This document shows, piece after piece, positions 10,401 to 16,385 of a stretch of DNA of 19,786 nt. The notes below the pieces were generated by a model. That model worked only from the letters and a program-made list of their open reading frames with translations, was not told the DNA's origin and did no database searches. The stretch comes from an uncultured Erysipelotrichaceae bacterium (GTDB lineage: Bacteria; Bacillota_I; Bacilli_A; Erysipelotrichales; Coprobacillaceae), in contig URQL01000010.1 of the NCBI GenBank assembly GCA_900550005.1, positions 1 to 19,786 of the forward strand, in the 5' to 3' direction. Within the stretch, counting starts at the first letter, position 1. Every line of letters begins with the position of its first letter. The translations under genes were made by a program, and so were the position numbers.

Positions 10401-13400
10401 AAGAAAGAATCAGATTCTAATTATATCCCTAAAGAAAATCGTGCAAATAACTATTACATTGAAGGTGCTGATAGTTGGGGATGTACAAATGTGAGAATTG
10501 GAGAAGGATCAAATTCTTTAGGTCAAGGAAGTGGACTTGCTGAAAATGGCTATAAAGAAGACGGTTTATATACATTACGATGGGACCAACATACTCAACG
10601 CAATTACAAAGTTTTAGGCCGTTATTGTATGAATACCTTCTTTATGTACGATATTACGAAACAACAATATTTTGTTGCATCCATCAATTATTCTATAGAT
10701 TGGAATGATGAAAATCTTAAAAAGTATGAAGGTGGTAATTATCGTAAAACATCTGATACTTATAATGGTGATAAATTAACGCCTCAAGTAGATGGGAAAA
10801 CAGAATATATTGATGAGGATGGGTATATTAAGAACGCAAAAGGTGTAATTACTGGAAAAGTGTTGTATTATATTGATGATACAAGTATCAGTGGATACAG
10901 TACAGATTTCATTCTAAATGAGGTCGTATCAAAGATGGATAATACAACATTTACAAGTGCTCGTAACACTTGGCGTAATGTTGAAGGAATTATTATAAAT
11001 AATGATAGTACAAAAGTATTGCAATCAATAGAAGCAGCTGAAGCGACAATTGCTAATGGACATATTTCAATGGATATTACCCCTAGTAAGTTATTAGGTA
11101 AATTTGATGACACATTATGTGATCCATTTGCTTATGATATAGAAGTAAGTGGAAATGGGAAAATGTATACAAGACGTATTTATAGTGAAAATGATTCATT
11201 TGACATACCAAAAGACTTACAAAATAGTAAATTATCTATTAAAGTAAGAGCAGTAAGCCAATATGATGATGTGGAATCATCAAATTGGTATACATTGACT
11301 GATCAAGAATTAGGTTATATTTTACCTGACCCAGAGGTAAGGGTTGAGCTTATTAAACCATCTTATAATTCAAGTTATCAATTCCAATTTAGTTTAAACA
11401 ATATTGATGATTATATGAAAACAGATGATCAAGGTAATGCAAGATTTGACAATTGGCAAGTTAATGTAAATATACCTAATTTTGGTAGTGTTACAATTAA
11501 TAGTAAAAATCTTACTCCTACTATTAATGGTAAAAATAATACTTCTAGATATCTTACACAAATGGTATCTCAGGCGGTTATCAATGGTATCAATCAAAAT
11601 AATGTTAAATCTTCAGCTATTGTTACAACACCAATTAGTATTACGGATACAAAACCTGAAATTGGAATTAATCAAACAGGTAGTGTAAAAATAGAACAGA
11701 GTGGTACATCAATAGAAGATCTAGAAATCAATGTTACGTTAAGTACATCAACAACAAGTAATACCCCACCAATTTATCGTGTTGACTTGATTGGAACATT
11801 AGATGATGAAATTGTTACTTTTGCTAGTCAAGATGTGCTAATGGTTTCAGGAGGTAGTGCTTCTACAACGTTTGTACATTTGCCAGAAGTAATAAAAGAT
11901 GCGAAAGATATTAATGTTCGCGTATGGTATGCATCATCCGGACTAGGTCCATTCTACACTTATCATGAAATAACAGATGAACAAGCAATTAGTAATAAAA
12001 AATATAGTACAAAAGTCTATGATGGATTAGATAATGAGGGCAACATCCAATGGAAATATATCCAATCTACAACTTTAGATAGAATGTATGATTCGATGCC
12101 GGATGCTTCTAAAGATTTTATTGGATATCAATATAAACCAAGTGGTTCGTTATTTACGTGGCTACCAGCACCAGTTATTAGTGATCAATTAGAAGAAAGT
12201 GGAACTAACTACATTTTCAAATGGGATCAATCTTTACCATCTACAACGACATACAATTATTCAGTTGCTTTAACAGGTATTGATAATAATGGCCATGAAG
12301 TCATTATTAATACAGATTATGATGGACATAGTAGAGAACTAAGTGTGGATGCTTCTAATTGGAATTACACACAAGTTCATTTAAAAGTAACGAGGTTAGG
12401 TTTAGGCACAAATATTGGTTTAAGTAGTGAACAAGCATTTAAAGTAAAACAAAGATTAACGGCACCAGGACAACCAACTGTTAAAAATATGGATGATAAT
12501 GAATTAAATTATCAAATTCAATGGAGTTCTTTAACGGATGAAATGAATTGCAAAGGATATCAAGCTTATATTCGTATATATGAAAATGATGTCTTACAAG
12601 ATCCAATTAAATTAGGTAGTGTTGTTGATGTCGATACAACAAACGGTGGACTTTATACACAAACAGTTAATTTAGAGACATATGCAGGTAAAAAAGTAGT
12701 CATCTACTTAATCGCTTTAGCAAGTGATAATTCAGATTATTTAGATAGTGTACCAGGTATTACTTATGAATTAACGATTCCAAGCCGTTTAGTTGCACCT
12801 AATGTGACATGGGATCCAAGATGGATCTACAGTAAAGATCAACCTATGGCTGCAGATGTCTTTAAACAAAATGGATTAAGTCTTTATATTCAAGCTGATC
12901 GTGGTAGTATTCCTCCTGGAGGTAGTGCTTACTTACTTAAAGCATATGTTTACAATACGAAAGCAGAAGCAGACAGTTCTTCTTTAAGTCAATTAGGAAA
13001 CTATATAACGACTTATGCAATTGATGCTCCAGTACAGATGGATCAAGTTTCATCACAAACTTATCATCATGAAATAGAAGGATTATCAATTAATTATGCA
13101 GGTAAATGGATCGTATTCTATACACGTATTTCATCAGGTGGAGGAAATGTATCATCTGCTTGGACACAAAGCTCTGGTATTCAATTACCTTATGTTAAAT
13201 TAGCTAAACCATCGATTACTTCTGATACTGTAAGTGAAGATGTTAAAGTTAATGTGGTGACTAACCCAGATGTACCAGGTGTAGATAAAAAATGGAAAAT
13301 TGAACATCAAAAAATTGAATTTGATCAAGTAGAACTTGCTGAAGGGTACCAATTTGATTTAAGTGGTAGTGTTGTTGATCAAGAAAATACATCCAATACA

Positions 13401-13850
13401 ACACCAATTTCTTCTTCATTACGTATCCTTAAAGATAACGATAGTTATAAAGTACAAGAATACATGAAACAAATAAATCAAACAACAAAACAAGAAGAGT
13501 GGGTATGGGTTGATTTAAGTGCAAATAAAAAGAAAAATAACCAACAAGAAGATGTTGAAATTTTCACTTCAAACAATTACAAAGTAGACATTGCTTCATT
13601 TTATCAAGCAAGTACAGGTATCTTTAGTTATCAATTAACTTTAGCTGCACGTGTAGAAATTACTCATAAAGCAGATGGAACTTATTATTATGAACTTGTT
13701 CTACCTGATGCAAGAACATTAAAAGATGAAACAGGTATTGTAGTTACACCAGCTAATTTATCTGTTACAAGTAATGTTAAAGTTAAAACATTAGCTAAAG
13801 AAAACAGCGATTATGTAGAATCTGATCAAGAAGATGTTAAATGGAAATAA
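4473..13850 (+). CDS. Giant type IV pilin-like adhesin with GLUG repeats and Fn3-like tail
   Basis: This is a 3,125-residue surface protein. The leader MKKKG|FTLVE is a perfect class III prepilin signal: cleavage after Gly5, mature Phe1 and Glu5, then a hydrophobic helix to about residue 30. It should be cut by PilD and enter the pilus, held by this helix. Order of parts: pilin-like module (1 to about 185, with paired Cys near 130-165); an Fn3-like stretch (about 196-300); a linker to about 485; a repeat zone (about 485-1850) with more than 30 GGIVGYN-type GLUG motifs, expected to fold as a beta-helix; an aromatic Cys-rich region (about 1750-2130); and several Fn3-like domains (from about 2285, 2564, 2662, 2771 and 2910 to the end). 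There is no LPXTG, no C-terminal membrane helix and no protease motif. AGGAGG at 4462-4467 lies 5 bases before the ATG. Ordinary pilins are 120-250 residues, so over 90% of this protein is extra. It is first in an operon of minor pilins. Adhesin at the pilus tip is my inference; a surface-held pseudopilin is the alternative. Confidence 0.9.
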   Translation: MKKKGFTLVELIAVLAIMMISIAIASPFFINYWKNAEFQKNDSNARTIYLAAESKLTYYRNSGQWDEFKGLVQKHGIEAQGLGDDLDGRIYAITLNKEGNTDSNDLVKQLLDDSTLEDSIYKKCIAIEIDIQSGEVYSAFYASKCKGLTYDQTDQNHQLTMCLRDKENRKKRLMGYYSAKDLVNVVSLKPTRLRVTTINLLNSETLSLNWSSNVKGALDVSYEIDFYHASDKTKSFSLVLSPYDVTSEGWSNGKLAKVTLKDSNGEEGVYAFPLTYSNNKYSLILDAMMSAKVQETLQASNQIDLTKEFSTNINRLSQVDDTLEKAQDIYATVKVVSYAGNQTMSAINEYRASEAVASNEANTMFGDKSSGTSKTISTFRHLSNIRYDQDDQVTYTLINKNMDWSSVDTGVYDFKYNARALTQELVWNENTKTNQVAFPTIANFNETDTLVGKRSDTVISNLYLDENSIVSDSFVDSTNLNSFSPYLGLFGEFKGTLKEVQIQNPTLVMNNSEDYKNLLGMGILAGNLSGQIEGLDITTTTSFTNSILDVENINSNLLGVGGIAGVITPSSKLTDVTVKGEIQATTANAGLGGLVGYSNDHASTVFSNCVNHANIQGNHDVGGLIGKAIGQNTNTNFIEDSSNDGLILSLENQGNYFGGIVGYGKNIKVYNSSSAPGANQKFSYDVSKKDLLKGNYVGGIAGGLSKTENAIQADQNIKVTNNRNYVIGNEYVGGIVGSNQMGTIQDCVNNGVVAGYNQFIGGIVGYNDGTIQNCTSNVSDNNRAIFNQIVNQWEAKASCVGGLAGYNNGSLVFDNNNSNITVKSVASIVVGQDYVGGIIGFNDQKGKIDVNYDLIGGQIYGYGDAVGGAIGFNASTSSLTSKLVVQPRSITGHYYVGGVIGANMVNLNTNTTINSYKANNTLALVHGEAFVGGIIGYQRTYNESTDSTYNLIKDHKYEWLPNLDDQALVQKVKSSLNEYILTIQGTTNEATNNLAMEANYYMGGIVGYDQKESKLVIKNCTNEGNLTFATSNNGVNLENYIESNEINKQVDLEETISSNLAGGIIGVNLENTIIDGCNNTGTLSGFTGTGGIVGLNAGLVINCTLSDHLGNASLNYLGGIAGINIGHSETKNYGTTSYIPGTIKACSTQTNKTITGNNNIGGIVGFNMEDGVLDASTSYCNIQATGNNIGGLIGKNSGTITLTNDPTSTTKAISSSKGSGVGGIIGYNTSLGHIQVLSGTNDVIAVNNQVTITGNQQIGGVVGINDGNIGTPTQSNYLVSQAKLIQSSNGEAGGIVGHTTGSIYKAKNSSSQVVSNTGNTGGITANNTYLIDQCINEGNVRSNNGYAGGISAVNTGTISNSQVIGNIEIYQIGENEVGSIVAINNDKGTVTSCSTDSTVSIAGNASIIGGVVGSNYGTTSNCTTAMPTIKINKNNLTVGGIVGYNEANVLDSTSTAQFIVNNYRYLGGIVGQNHKGIVSTNHFNGSINESSGSKAGNCYGGIVGLNESTIENCKVEQITIDVQGVYTATSTSTSSQKESLASHVGGIAGKNEENALINNCQLVDNSNSTLTVKYGMLGGIAGFNKGSITYSGSDKTVSIMESTITLDDLADKSSKAGLSEEKNYVRWQDGTKVDQLAYNAGSNVTTGRLKMYVMINGNLGGITSFNATTGEVSHCVSGNWFLLNSSQAIGVGTGGIIGMNESEKDLSYLVNAAFVGRSIVNDDTNRFAGGIIGNQNNSTSSDWKIVYCINYGTVYCYHSHYSGGIMGQWTGSGGTIEKCRNYGTLQTTFGTDWVGASSGIVAQLYHAYENNEYNIISCSNYGNIYTRNGKSAGNKAGANDSAGILGNVTTYRVNKQADGQKFKIQIIDCANEPGVEIYSSSMASGIFGFLSCDYPGNGDPVKTSTQNVEIRIERCRNYAQKIMGNNYATSIFGDRYGKNGWENTTVKDNYGVHLSTSYYNGSSGSNSFPIFSKGNGKKESDSNYIPKENRANNYYIEGADSWGCTNVRIGEGSNSLGQGSGLAENGYKEDGLYTLRWDQHTQRNYKVLGRYCMNTFFMYDITKQQYFVASINYSIDWNDENLKKYEGGNYRKTSDTYNGDKLTPQVDGKTEYIDEDGYIKNAKGVITGKVLYYIDDTSISGYSTDFILNEVVSKMDNTTFTSARNTWRNVEGIIINNDSTKVLQSIEAAEATIANGHISMDITPSKLLGKFDDTLCDPFAYDIEVSGNGKMYTRRIYSENDSFDIPKDLQNSKLSIKVRAVSQYDDVESSNWYTLTDQELGYILPDPEVRVELIKPSYNSSYQFQFSLNNIDDYMKTDDQGNARFDNWQVNVNIPNFGSVTINSKNLTPTINGKNNTSRYLTQMVSQAVINGINQNNVKSSAIVTTPISITDTKPEIGINQTGSVKIEQSGTSIEDLEINVTLSTSTTSNTPPIYRVDLIGTLDDEIVTFASQDVLMVSGGSASTTFVHLPEVIKDAKDINVRVWYASSGLGPFYTYHEITDEQAISNKKYSTKVYDGLDNEGNIQWKYIQSTTLDRMYDSMPDASKDFIGYQYKPSGSLFTWLPAPVISDQLEESGTNYIFKWDQSLPSTTTYNYSVALTGIDNNGHEVIINTDYDGHSRELSVDASNWNYTQVHLKVTRLGLGTNIGLSSEQAFKVKQRLTAPGQPTVKNMDDNELNYQIQWSSLTDEMNCKGYQAYIRIYENDVLQDPIKLGSVVDVDTTNGGLYTQTVNLETYAGKKVVIYLIALASDNSDYLDSVPGITYELTIPSRLVAPNVTWDPRWIYSKDQPMAADVFKQNGLSLYIQADRGSIPPGGSAYLLKAYVYNTKAEADSSSLSQLGNYITTYAIDAPVQMDQVSSQTYHHEIEGLSINYAGKWIVFYTRISSGGGNVSSAWTQSSGIQLPYVKLAKPSITSDTVSEDVKVNVVTNPDVPGVDKKWKIEHQKIEFDQVELAEGYQFDLSGSVVDQENTSNTTPISSSLRILKDNDSYKVQEYMKQINQTTKQEEWVWVDLSANKKKNNQQEDVEIFTSNNYKVDIASFYQASTGIFSYQLTLAARVEITHKADGTYYYELVLPDARTLKDETGIVVTPANLSVTSNVKVKTLAKENSDYVESDQEDVKWK
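6142..10017 (+). repeat. Coding repeat array: more than 30 GLUG-type motifs
   Basis: Within the giant pilin, the motif x-[VIA]-G-G-[IL]-[VIA]-G-[YFVK]-N recurs about every 25-45 residues. Hand reading finds roughly 34 copies, from GVGGIAGVI (Gly at residue 561) to DSAGILGNV (Gly at residue 1843). Many are followed 5-12 residues later by a Cys-containing turn (NCVN, DCVN, NCTN, SCSN). GLUG motifs (Pfam family of that name) occur in secreted proteins and are predicted to stack as beta-helix coils. The repeats are degenerate at the DNA level, so this is an old, diverged array, not a recent slippage product. Boundaries are approximate. Confidence 0.85.
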
Positions 13851-13858
13851 AAGGAAGG
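13851..13858 (+). promoter_or_regulatory. Ribosome binding site that sets the start of the K-like minor pilin
   Basis: AAGGAAGG lies 9 bases before the ATG at 13868. The earlier in-frame ATG at 13841 has no such site and would add a nine-residue stretch ahead of the leader, so 13868 is preferred. Confidence 0.65.
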
Positions 13859-13867
13859 AAGAAGAAT

Positions 13868-14659
13868 ATGGCTAAAAGATGGAAAACATTAAAAGAAAAT
13901 CAAAACAAAGGCTTATCCATGGTCATTGTTTTATGTGTTTCTGCTTTCTTTGTTGCTTTTGGTGCAGCAATCATTTACACTGCAGGACTTCTTACTTCCT
14001 CTTCCACTTCTCGTTTAAAACAAGAACGTGTTTATCAATTATCTAAAAGTTATGGAGAAATCGTCAAAAAAGAATTATTAAAATACGATAAAAAAGAAGA
14101 CACAGATGCTTTAGATAGTCTTTATTCTTTTGCTAATTCTTTTTTAGATAACCCTTTATATGCGACTTACGATGGTACAGAAGACACAAAATATCATTTC
14201 ATGCTAGAGTCTACAAATTTAAATGATAAATCAAAAAGTGATTTACCTGCTAATTATGGTAATTTAGCTATGACTTTATATAAAGATCGTAATGATAATG
14301 AACAAGACACTTTGTCGGATGGATCGTTACAAGTAAAGTCGGATGGAAGCTATACTTCACAAATAGAAAGCCTTAAAAAAACAGGAATCCGCCAATATAA
14401 CTTGTATGTAGATGTCATTGCTTACTATGAAGATGTAAGTTATACCTATAGCTACGAATTTACACGTGAAGAAACCTATAACCTTATTTTCACCTATGAT
14501 AGCCAAACGATTGTTTGGGATGGTGAGCACTGGCGATATGGAAGTTCTAATGGTTCTATTTGTAACCCAAGTGAAGGATCAGTGATTAATTATACCTATA
14601 CAAATGAAACCAATTCATCTGTATTTAAGGAAGTTAAAGACGAAGGAGGAAATAGCTAA
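13868..14659 (+). CDS. Minor pilin, PilX/GspK-like (lacks Glu5)
   Basis: The 263-residue protein has a short basic leader ending NKG15, a hydrophobic helix (LSMVIVLCVSAFFVAFGAAI, 16-35) and then a hydrophilic extracellular part. It fits a prepilin cut after Gly15 except that mature position 5 is Ile20 instead of Glu. Absence of Glu5 is the hallmark of the GspK/PilX class, which sits at the very tip of pseudopili because no subunit lies ahead of it. The C-terminal part, with many Tyr and one Cys near residue 240, resembles no domain I know. The start at 13868 is chosen for its ribosome binding site; an in-frame ATG at 13841 would overlap the giant gene by 10 bases. It lies 17 bases after the giant pilin gene and shares TAATG with the next gene, so co-translation is likely. 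K-like is an inference from position, helix and missing Glu5. Confidence 0.72.
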   Translation: MAKRWKTLKENQNKGLSMVIVLCVSAFFVAFGAAIIYTAGLLTSSSTSRLKQERVYQLSKSYGEIVKKELLKYDKKEDTDALDSLYSFANSFLDNPLYATYDGTEDTKYHFMLESTNLNDKSKSDLPANYGNLAMTLYKDRNDNEQDTLSDGSLQVKSDGSYTSQIESLKKTGIRQYNLYVDVIAYYEDVSYTYSYEFTREETYNLIFTYDSQTIVWDGEHWRYGSSNGSICNPSEGSVINYTYTNETNSSVFKEVKDEGGNS

Positions 14660-15036
14660 TGAATCCAAAAACAAAATTCAATGCTGGTGAAAGTATTGTT
14701 GAAGTTATGGCCAGTGTCTTTGTCTTCCTTATTATGATTGGAATTTTACAAGGGGCTATTTCTTATGCCACAGCATCCATGAATAAAAATAAACAAACCC
14801 GTGCAGATAACGTAAAAATTATTGAAGCTTTAAATAAAACCTCAATTACTTCTAAAGAAGATTATGATTTTCGATTTGTTGCTACTTATAAAGAAATGAA
14901 CGTTGTCGGGAATCAAGTTTTTACCATTCATGCATCTTTAGCTCAAAAAAAATTTACTTACACAGATACAAAAAATCAATTACAAACAATGACTTTCTAT
15001 GTTTATGAGATAGGGGGTCAAGATGATGAACAATAA
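14659..15036 (+). CDS. Minor pilin, PilV/GspI-like
   Basis: A 125-residue prepilin-like protein. The leader ends FNAG10, followed by ESIVEVMASVFVFLIMIG, so mature Glu5 (Glu15) is present but mature position 1 is Glu instead of the usual Phe or Met. The SIVEVMAS helix start is typical of the PilV/GspI class (compare SLIEVLVA). AGGAGG at 14644-14649 lies 9 bases before the ATG. The start codon overlaps the previous stop by one base (TAATG) and its end overlaps the next gene by 14 bases, indicating translational coupling and fixed ratios within the minor-pilin set. I expect it to form part of the pilus-initiating tip complex with its neighbours; the exact I-class label is moderately sure. Confidence 0.78.
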   Translation: MNPKTKFNAGESIVEVMASVFVFLIMIGILQGAISYATASMNKNKQTRADNVKIIEALNKTSITSKEDYDFRFVATYKEMNVVGNQVFTIHASLAQKKFTYTDTKNQLQTMTFYVYEIGGQDDEQ

Positions 15037-15721
15037 AAAAGGTTTTACTTTAGTTGAAAGTATTATGGCTATTACTTTGATGCTCATTGTTTTAGCTTTC
15101 GTTGCACCTACTTTAAGTGCTGCAACGAAAATCTTTTATCGTTTACAACAAGATCAATATGCACAATCTATTTTAGATACGGTCATGACAGAGTTAAGAG
15201 GCGAAGCCAACGAAGTTAATAATTACGTTAAAATTTACAATAGCCTTGAACTATCCGAAGAAGCCAGTGCTTCATCAGGGACTACTTTAGAATACATTAA
15301 CAATGAAGGTTATGTGGTATTACTTAGTACACAAGGTTGTCAAAAAACAACTATTTATATTGGCTCACAGGCCAATGCTACTGTAGATCCTGTTGATTCA
15401 GGACAATTATTAAAACGTTATTACTTTAGAAATGACAGTGATGGAACTTATCAATATCAAAATGATGATGGATTTATTGCACGAGCTGTAAGTACGGTTT
15501 ACGGTAGTGGCTTCTACATGGGAAACTATTTAAAAGTGACATATTCTTTGCCAGATACCATTCAACCAGGAGATAAAACTAATCAAATTATCGCTACAGT
15601 AGAGCTCTATAAAGATCAAGCATGTAGTGATCTACTTACAAGTGAAAGTGAAATACTAGAATTTAGAAATGAAGTTACTGTAAGTAATCAAACGACAATC
15701 AAGGACTTAACACAAAGTTAA
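15023..15721 (+). CDS. Minor pilin, PilW/GspJ-like
   Basis: A 232-residue prepilin with a canonical leader MMNNKKG7|FTLVES and mature Glu5 at residue 12, then a hydrophobic helix to about residue 32 (IMAITLMLIVLAFVAPTLS). The helix runs into a long amphipathic stretch (FYRLQQDQYAQSILDTVMTE) and a larger C-terminal domain. Size and position after the I-like gene match PilW/GspJ. Two adjacent ATG codons (15023 and 15026) are both possible; AGGGGG at 15012-15017 gives 5 or 8 bases of spacing. The gene overlaps the previous one by 14 bases and is last in the operon: its stop codon lies inside the terminator hairpin. A single Cys near residue 110 and another near 210 could form a disulfide. Confidence 0.8.
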   Translation: MMNNKKGFTLVESIMAITLMLIVLAFVAPTLSAATKIFYRLQQDQYAQSILDTVMTELRGEANEVNNYVKIYNSLELSEEASASSGTTLEYINNEGYVVLLSTQGCQKTTIYIGSQANATVDPVDSGQLLKRYYFRNDSDGTYQYQNDDGFIARAVSTVYGSGFYMGNYLKVTYSLPDTIQPGDKTNQIIATVELYKDQACSDLLTSESEILEFRNEVTVSNQTTIKDLTQS

Positions 15722-15731
15722 GTTCTTTTTT
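15701..15731 (+). terminator. Intrinsic terminator overlapping the end of the minor-pilin operon
   Basis: An 11-pair stem (15701-15711 with 15717-15727, one G-U pair) with loop ACAAA is followed by Ts to 15731. The stop codon at 15719-15721 lies in the second arm. It cleanly separates the minor-pilin operon from the major-type pilins. Confidence 0.88.
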
Positions 15732-15744
15732 ATTTGAAATAGGT

Positions 15745-15750
15745 TACAAT
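15745..15750 (+). promoter_or_regulatory. Possible -10 element before the first major-type pilin
   Basis: TACAAT matches the -10 consensus at five of six bases and lies between the operon terminator and the pilin start at 15774 or 15783. No -35 is convincing, since that position falls in the terminator T run. Some promoter must exist here if the terminator works. Confidence 0.25.
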
Positions 15751-15773
15751 TAAATTAAAACTTACATATCGAG

Positions 15774-16274
15774 ATGAAAATAATGAATAACAAACGTAAT
15801 AAGAAAGGTTTTACTTTAGTAGAACTCATAGTTGTACTTATCATATTCGCTATTTTAGCTGCTTTATTAATTCCAACACTTACAGGTTATATCGATAAAG
15901 CAAAAGAAAAAGATTTGATTTCTAAAACAAGACAAGTGGTACAAGCATCACAAACTTTAGTTAATGAAGCTTATGCAAATAAAGCTGTTGATGTCTATGT
16001 TGGAATTGAAGGAGATGGATCAACACAACCGGATATTACTTATCAAGAAATAGCGGATTTAGCTGAAGTATCTAGAGATAATATTGTTAAAGTACAAATT
16101 GGATCGGGTGGAACGAGCAAAACGAATACAGGTAAAGTTACAAAAGTTATTTATAAAGATAATGGTAAATATTGTAGATATACCTATGGTGCAACTAATG
16201 CTCATGAAGTAAGTGCAACGCAACTTAAATTGGTAGAGAATGGTCAATTCCATTCTTTTTTTTGTTTATATTAA
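15774..16274 (+). CDS. Major-type type IV pilin, copy 1
   Basis: A 166-residue prepilin (163 if started at the second ATG, 15783) with leader NKRNKKG|FTLVE, a helix with the conserved mature Pro22, and GYIDKAKEKD after it. The N-terminal 60 residues are nearly the same as in the two following pilins; the body shares the QEIADLAEV block and the TGKVTKVIYKD...YC strand with copy 3. It would be cut by PilD and form or join the pilus shaft. The ribosome binding site is weak (GAGATG), suggesting low expression. Oddly, the frame runs through an intrinsic terminator (16237-16263) and stops only at 16272-16274, so the last 13 or so residues (GQFHSFFCLY) are hairpin and T-run sequence. The true ancestral C-terminus was probably shorter. 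Confidence 0.85.
   Translation: MKIMNNKRNKKGFTLVELIVVLIIFAILAALLIPTLTGYIDKAKEKDLISKTRQVVQASQTLVNEAYANKAVDVYVGIEGDGSTQPDITYQEIADLAEVSRDNIVKVQIGSGGTSKTNTGKVTKVIYKDNGKYCRYTYGATNAHEVSATQLKLVENGQFHSFFCLY
16237..16263 (+). terminator. Intrinsic terminator inside the 3' end of pilin copy 1
   Basis: AGAATGG (16237-16243) pairs perfectly with CCATTCT (16250-16256) across loop TCAATT, and eight Ts follow (16256-16263). The pilin stop codon comes 9 bases after the T run, so RNA ending here would lack a stop codon. Confidence 0.8.
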
Positions 16275-16320
16275 GATGATTTAAAAATAATAGAACTAAG
16301 ATAAGAAACATAGCTAGAAA

Positions 16321-16344
16321 TTTTAAACTAAATGTTTTAAACTA
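16321..16344 (+). repeat. 10-base direct repeat in the leader of pilin copy 2
   Basis: TTTTAAACTA occurs at 16321-16330 and again at 16335-16344, spaced 14 bases start to start, in the 111-base gap between pilin copies 1 and 2. It could be a tandem regulator site or promoter elements. No clear -35/-10 pair is visible in this gap, and chance is possible in such AT-rich DNA. Confidence 0.35.
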
Positions 16345-16371
16345 CATCTTTGTAATGAATTCTTATGGATA

Positions 16372-16377
16372 AGGAGG
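16372..16377 (+). promoter_or_regulatory. Ribosome binding site that sets the start of pilin copy 2
   Basis: AGGAGG lies 8 bases before the ATG at 16386. The in-frame ATG at 16365 lies upstream of this site and is therefore rejected as the start. Confidence 0.85.
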
Positions 16378-16385
16378 AAATATTT

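Noticed and set aside
4473..13850. GLUG repeats taken as a sign of an IgA1-type M26 metallopeptidase
   Set aside because: No HExxH zinc-protease motif and no LPXTG or G5 regions are seen; only the repeat type is shared.
13841..13867. Earlier ATG for the K-like minor pilin, overlapping the giant gene
   Set aside because: No ribosome binding site, whereas ATG 13868 has AAGGAAGG at a suitable distance and gives a normal short leader.
16365..16385. Earlier ATG for pilin copy 2
   Set aside because: It lies upstream of the AGGAGG site; the ATG at 16386 is correctly spaced and gives a normal prepilin leader.
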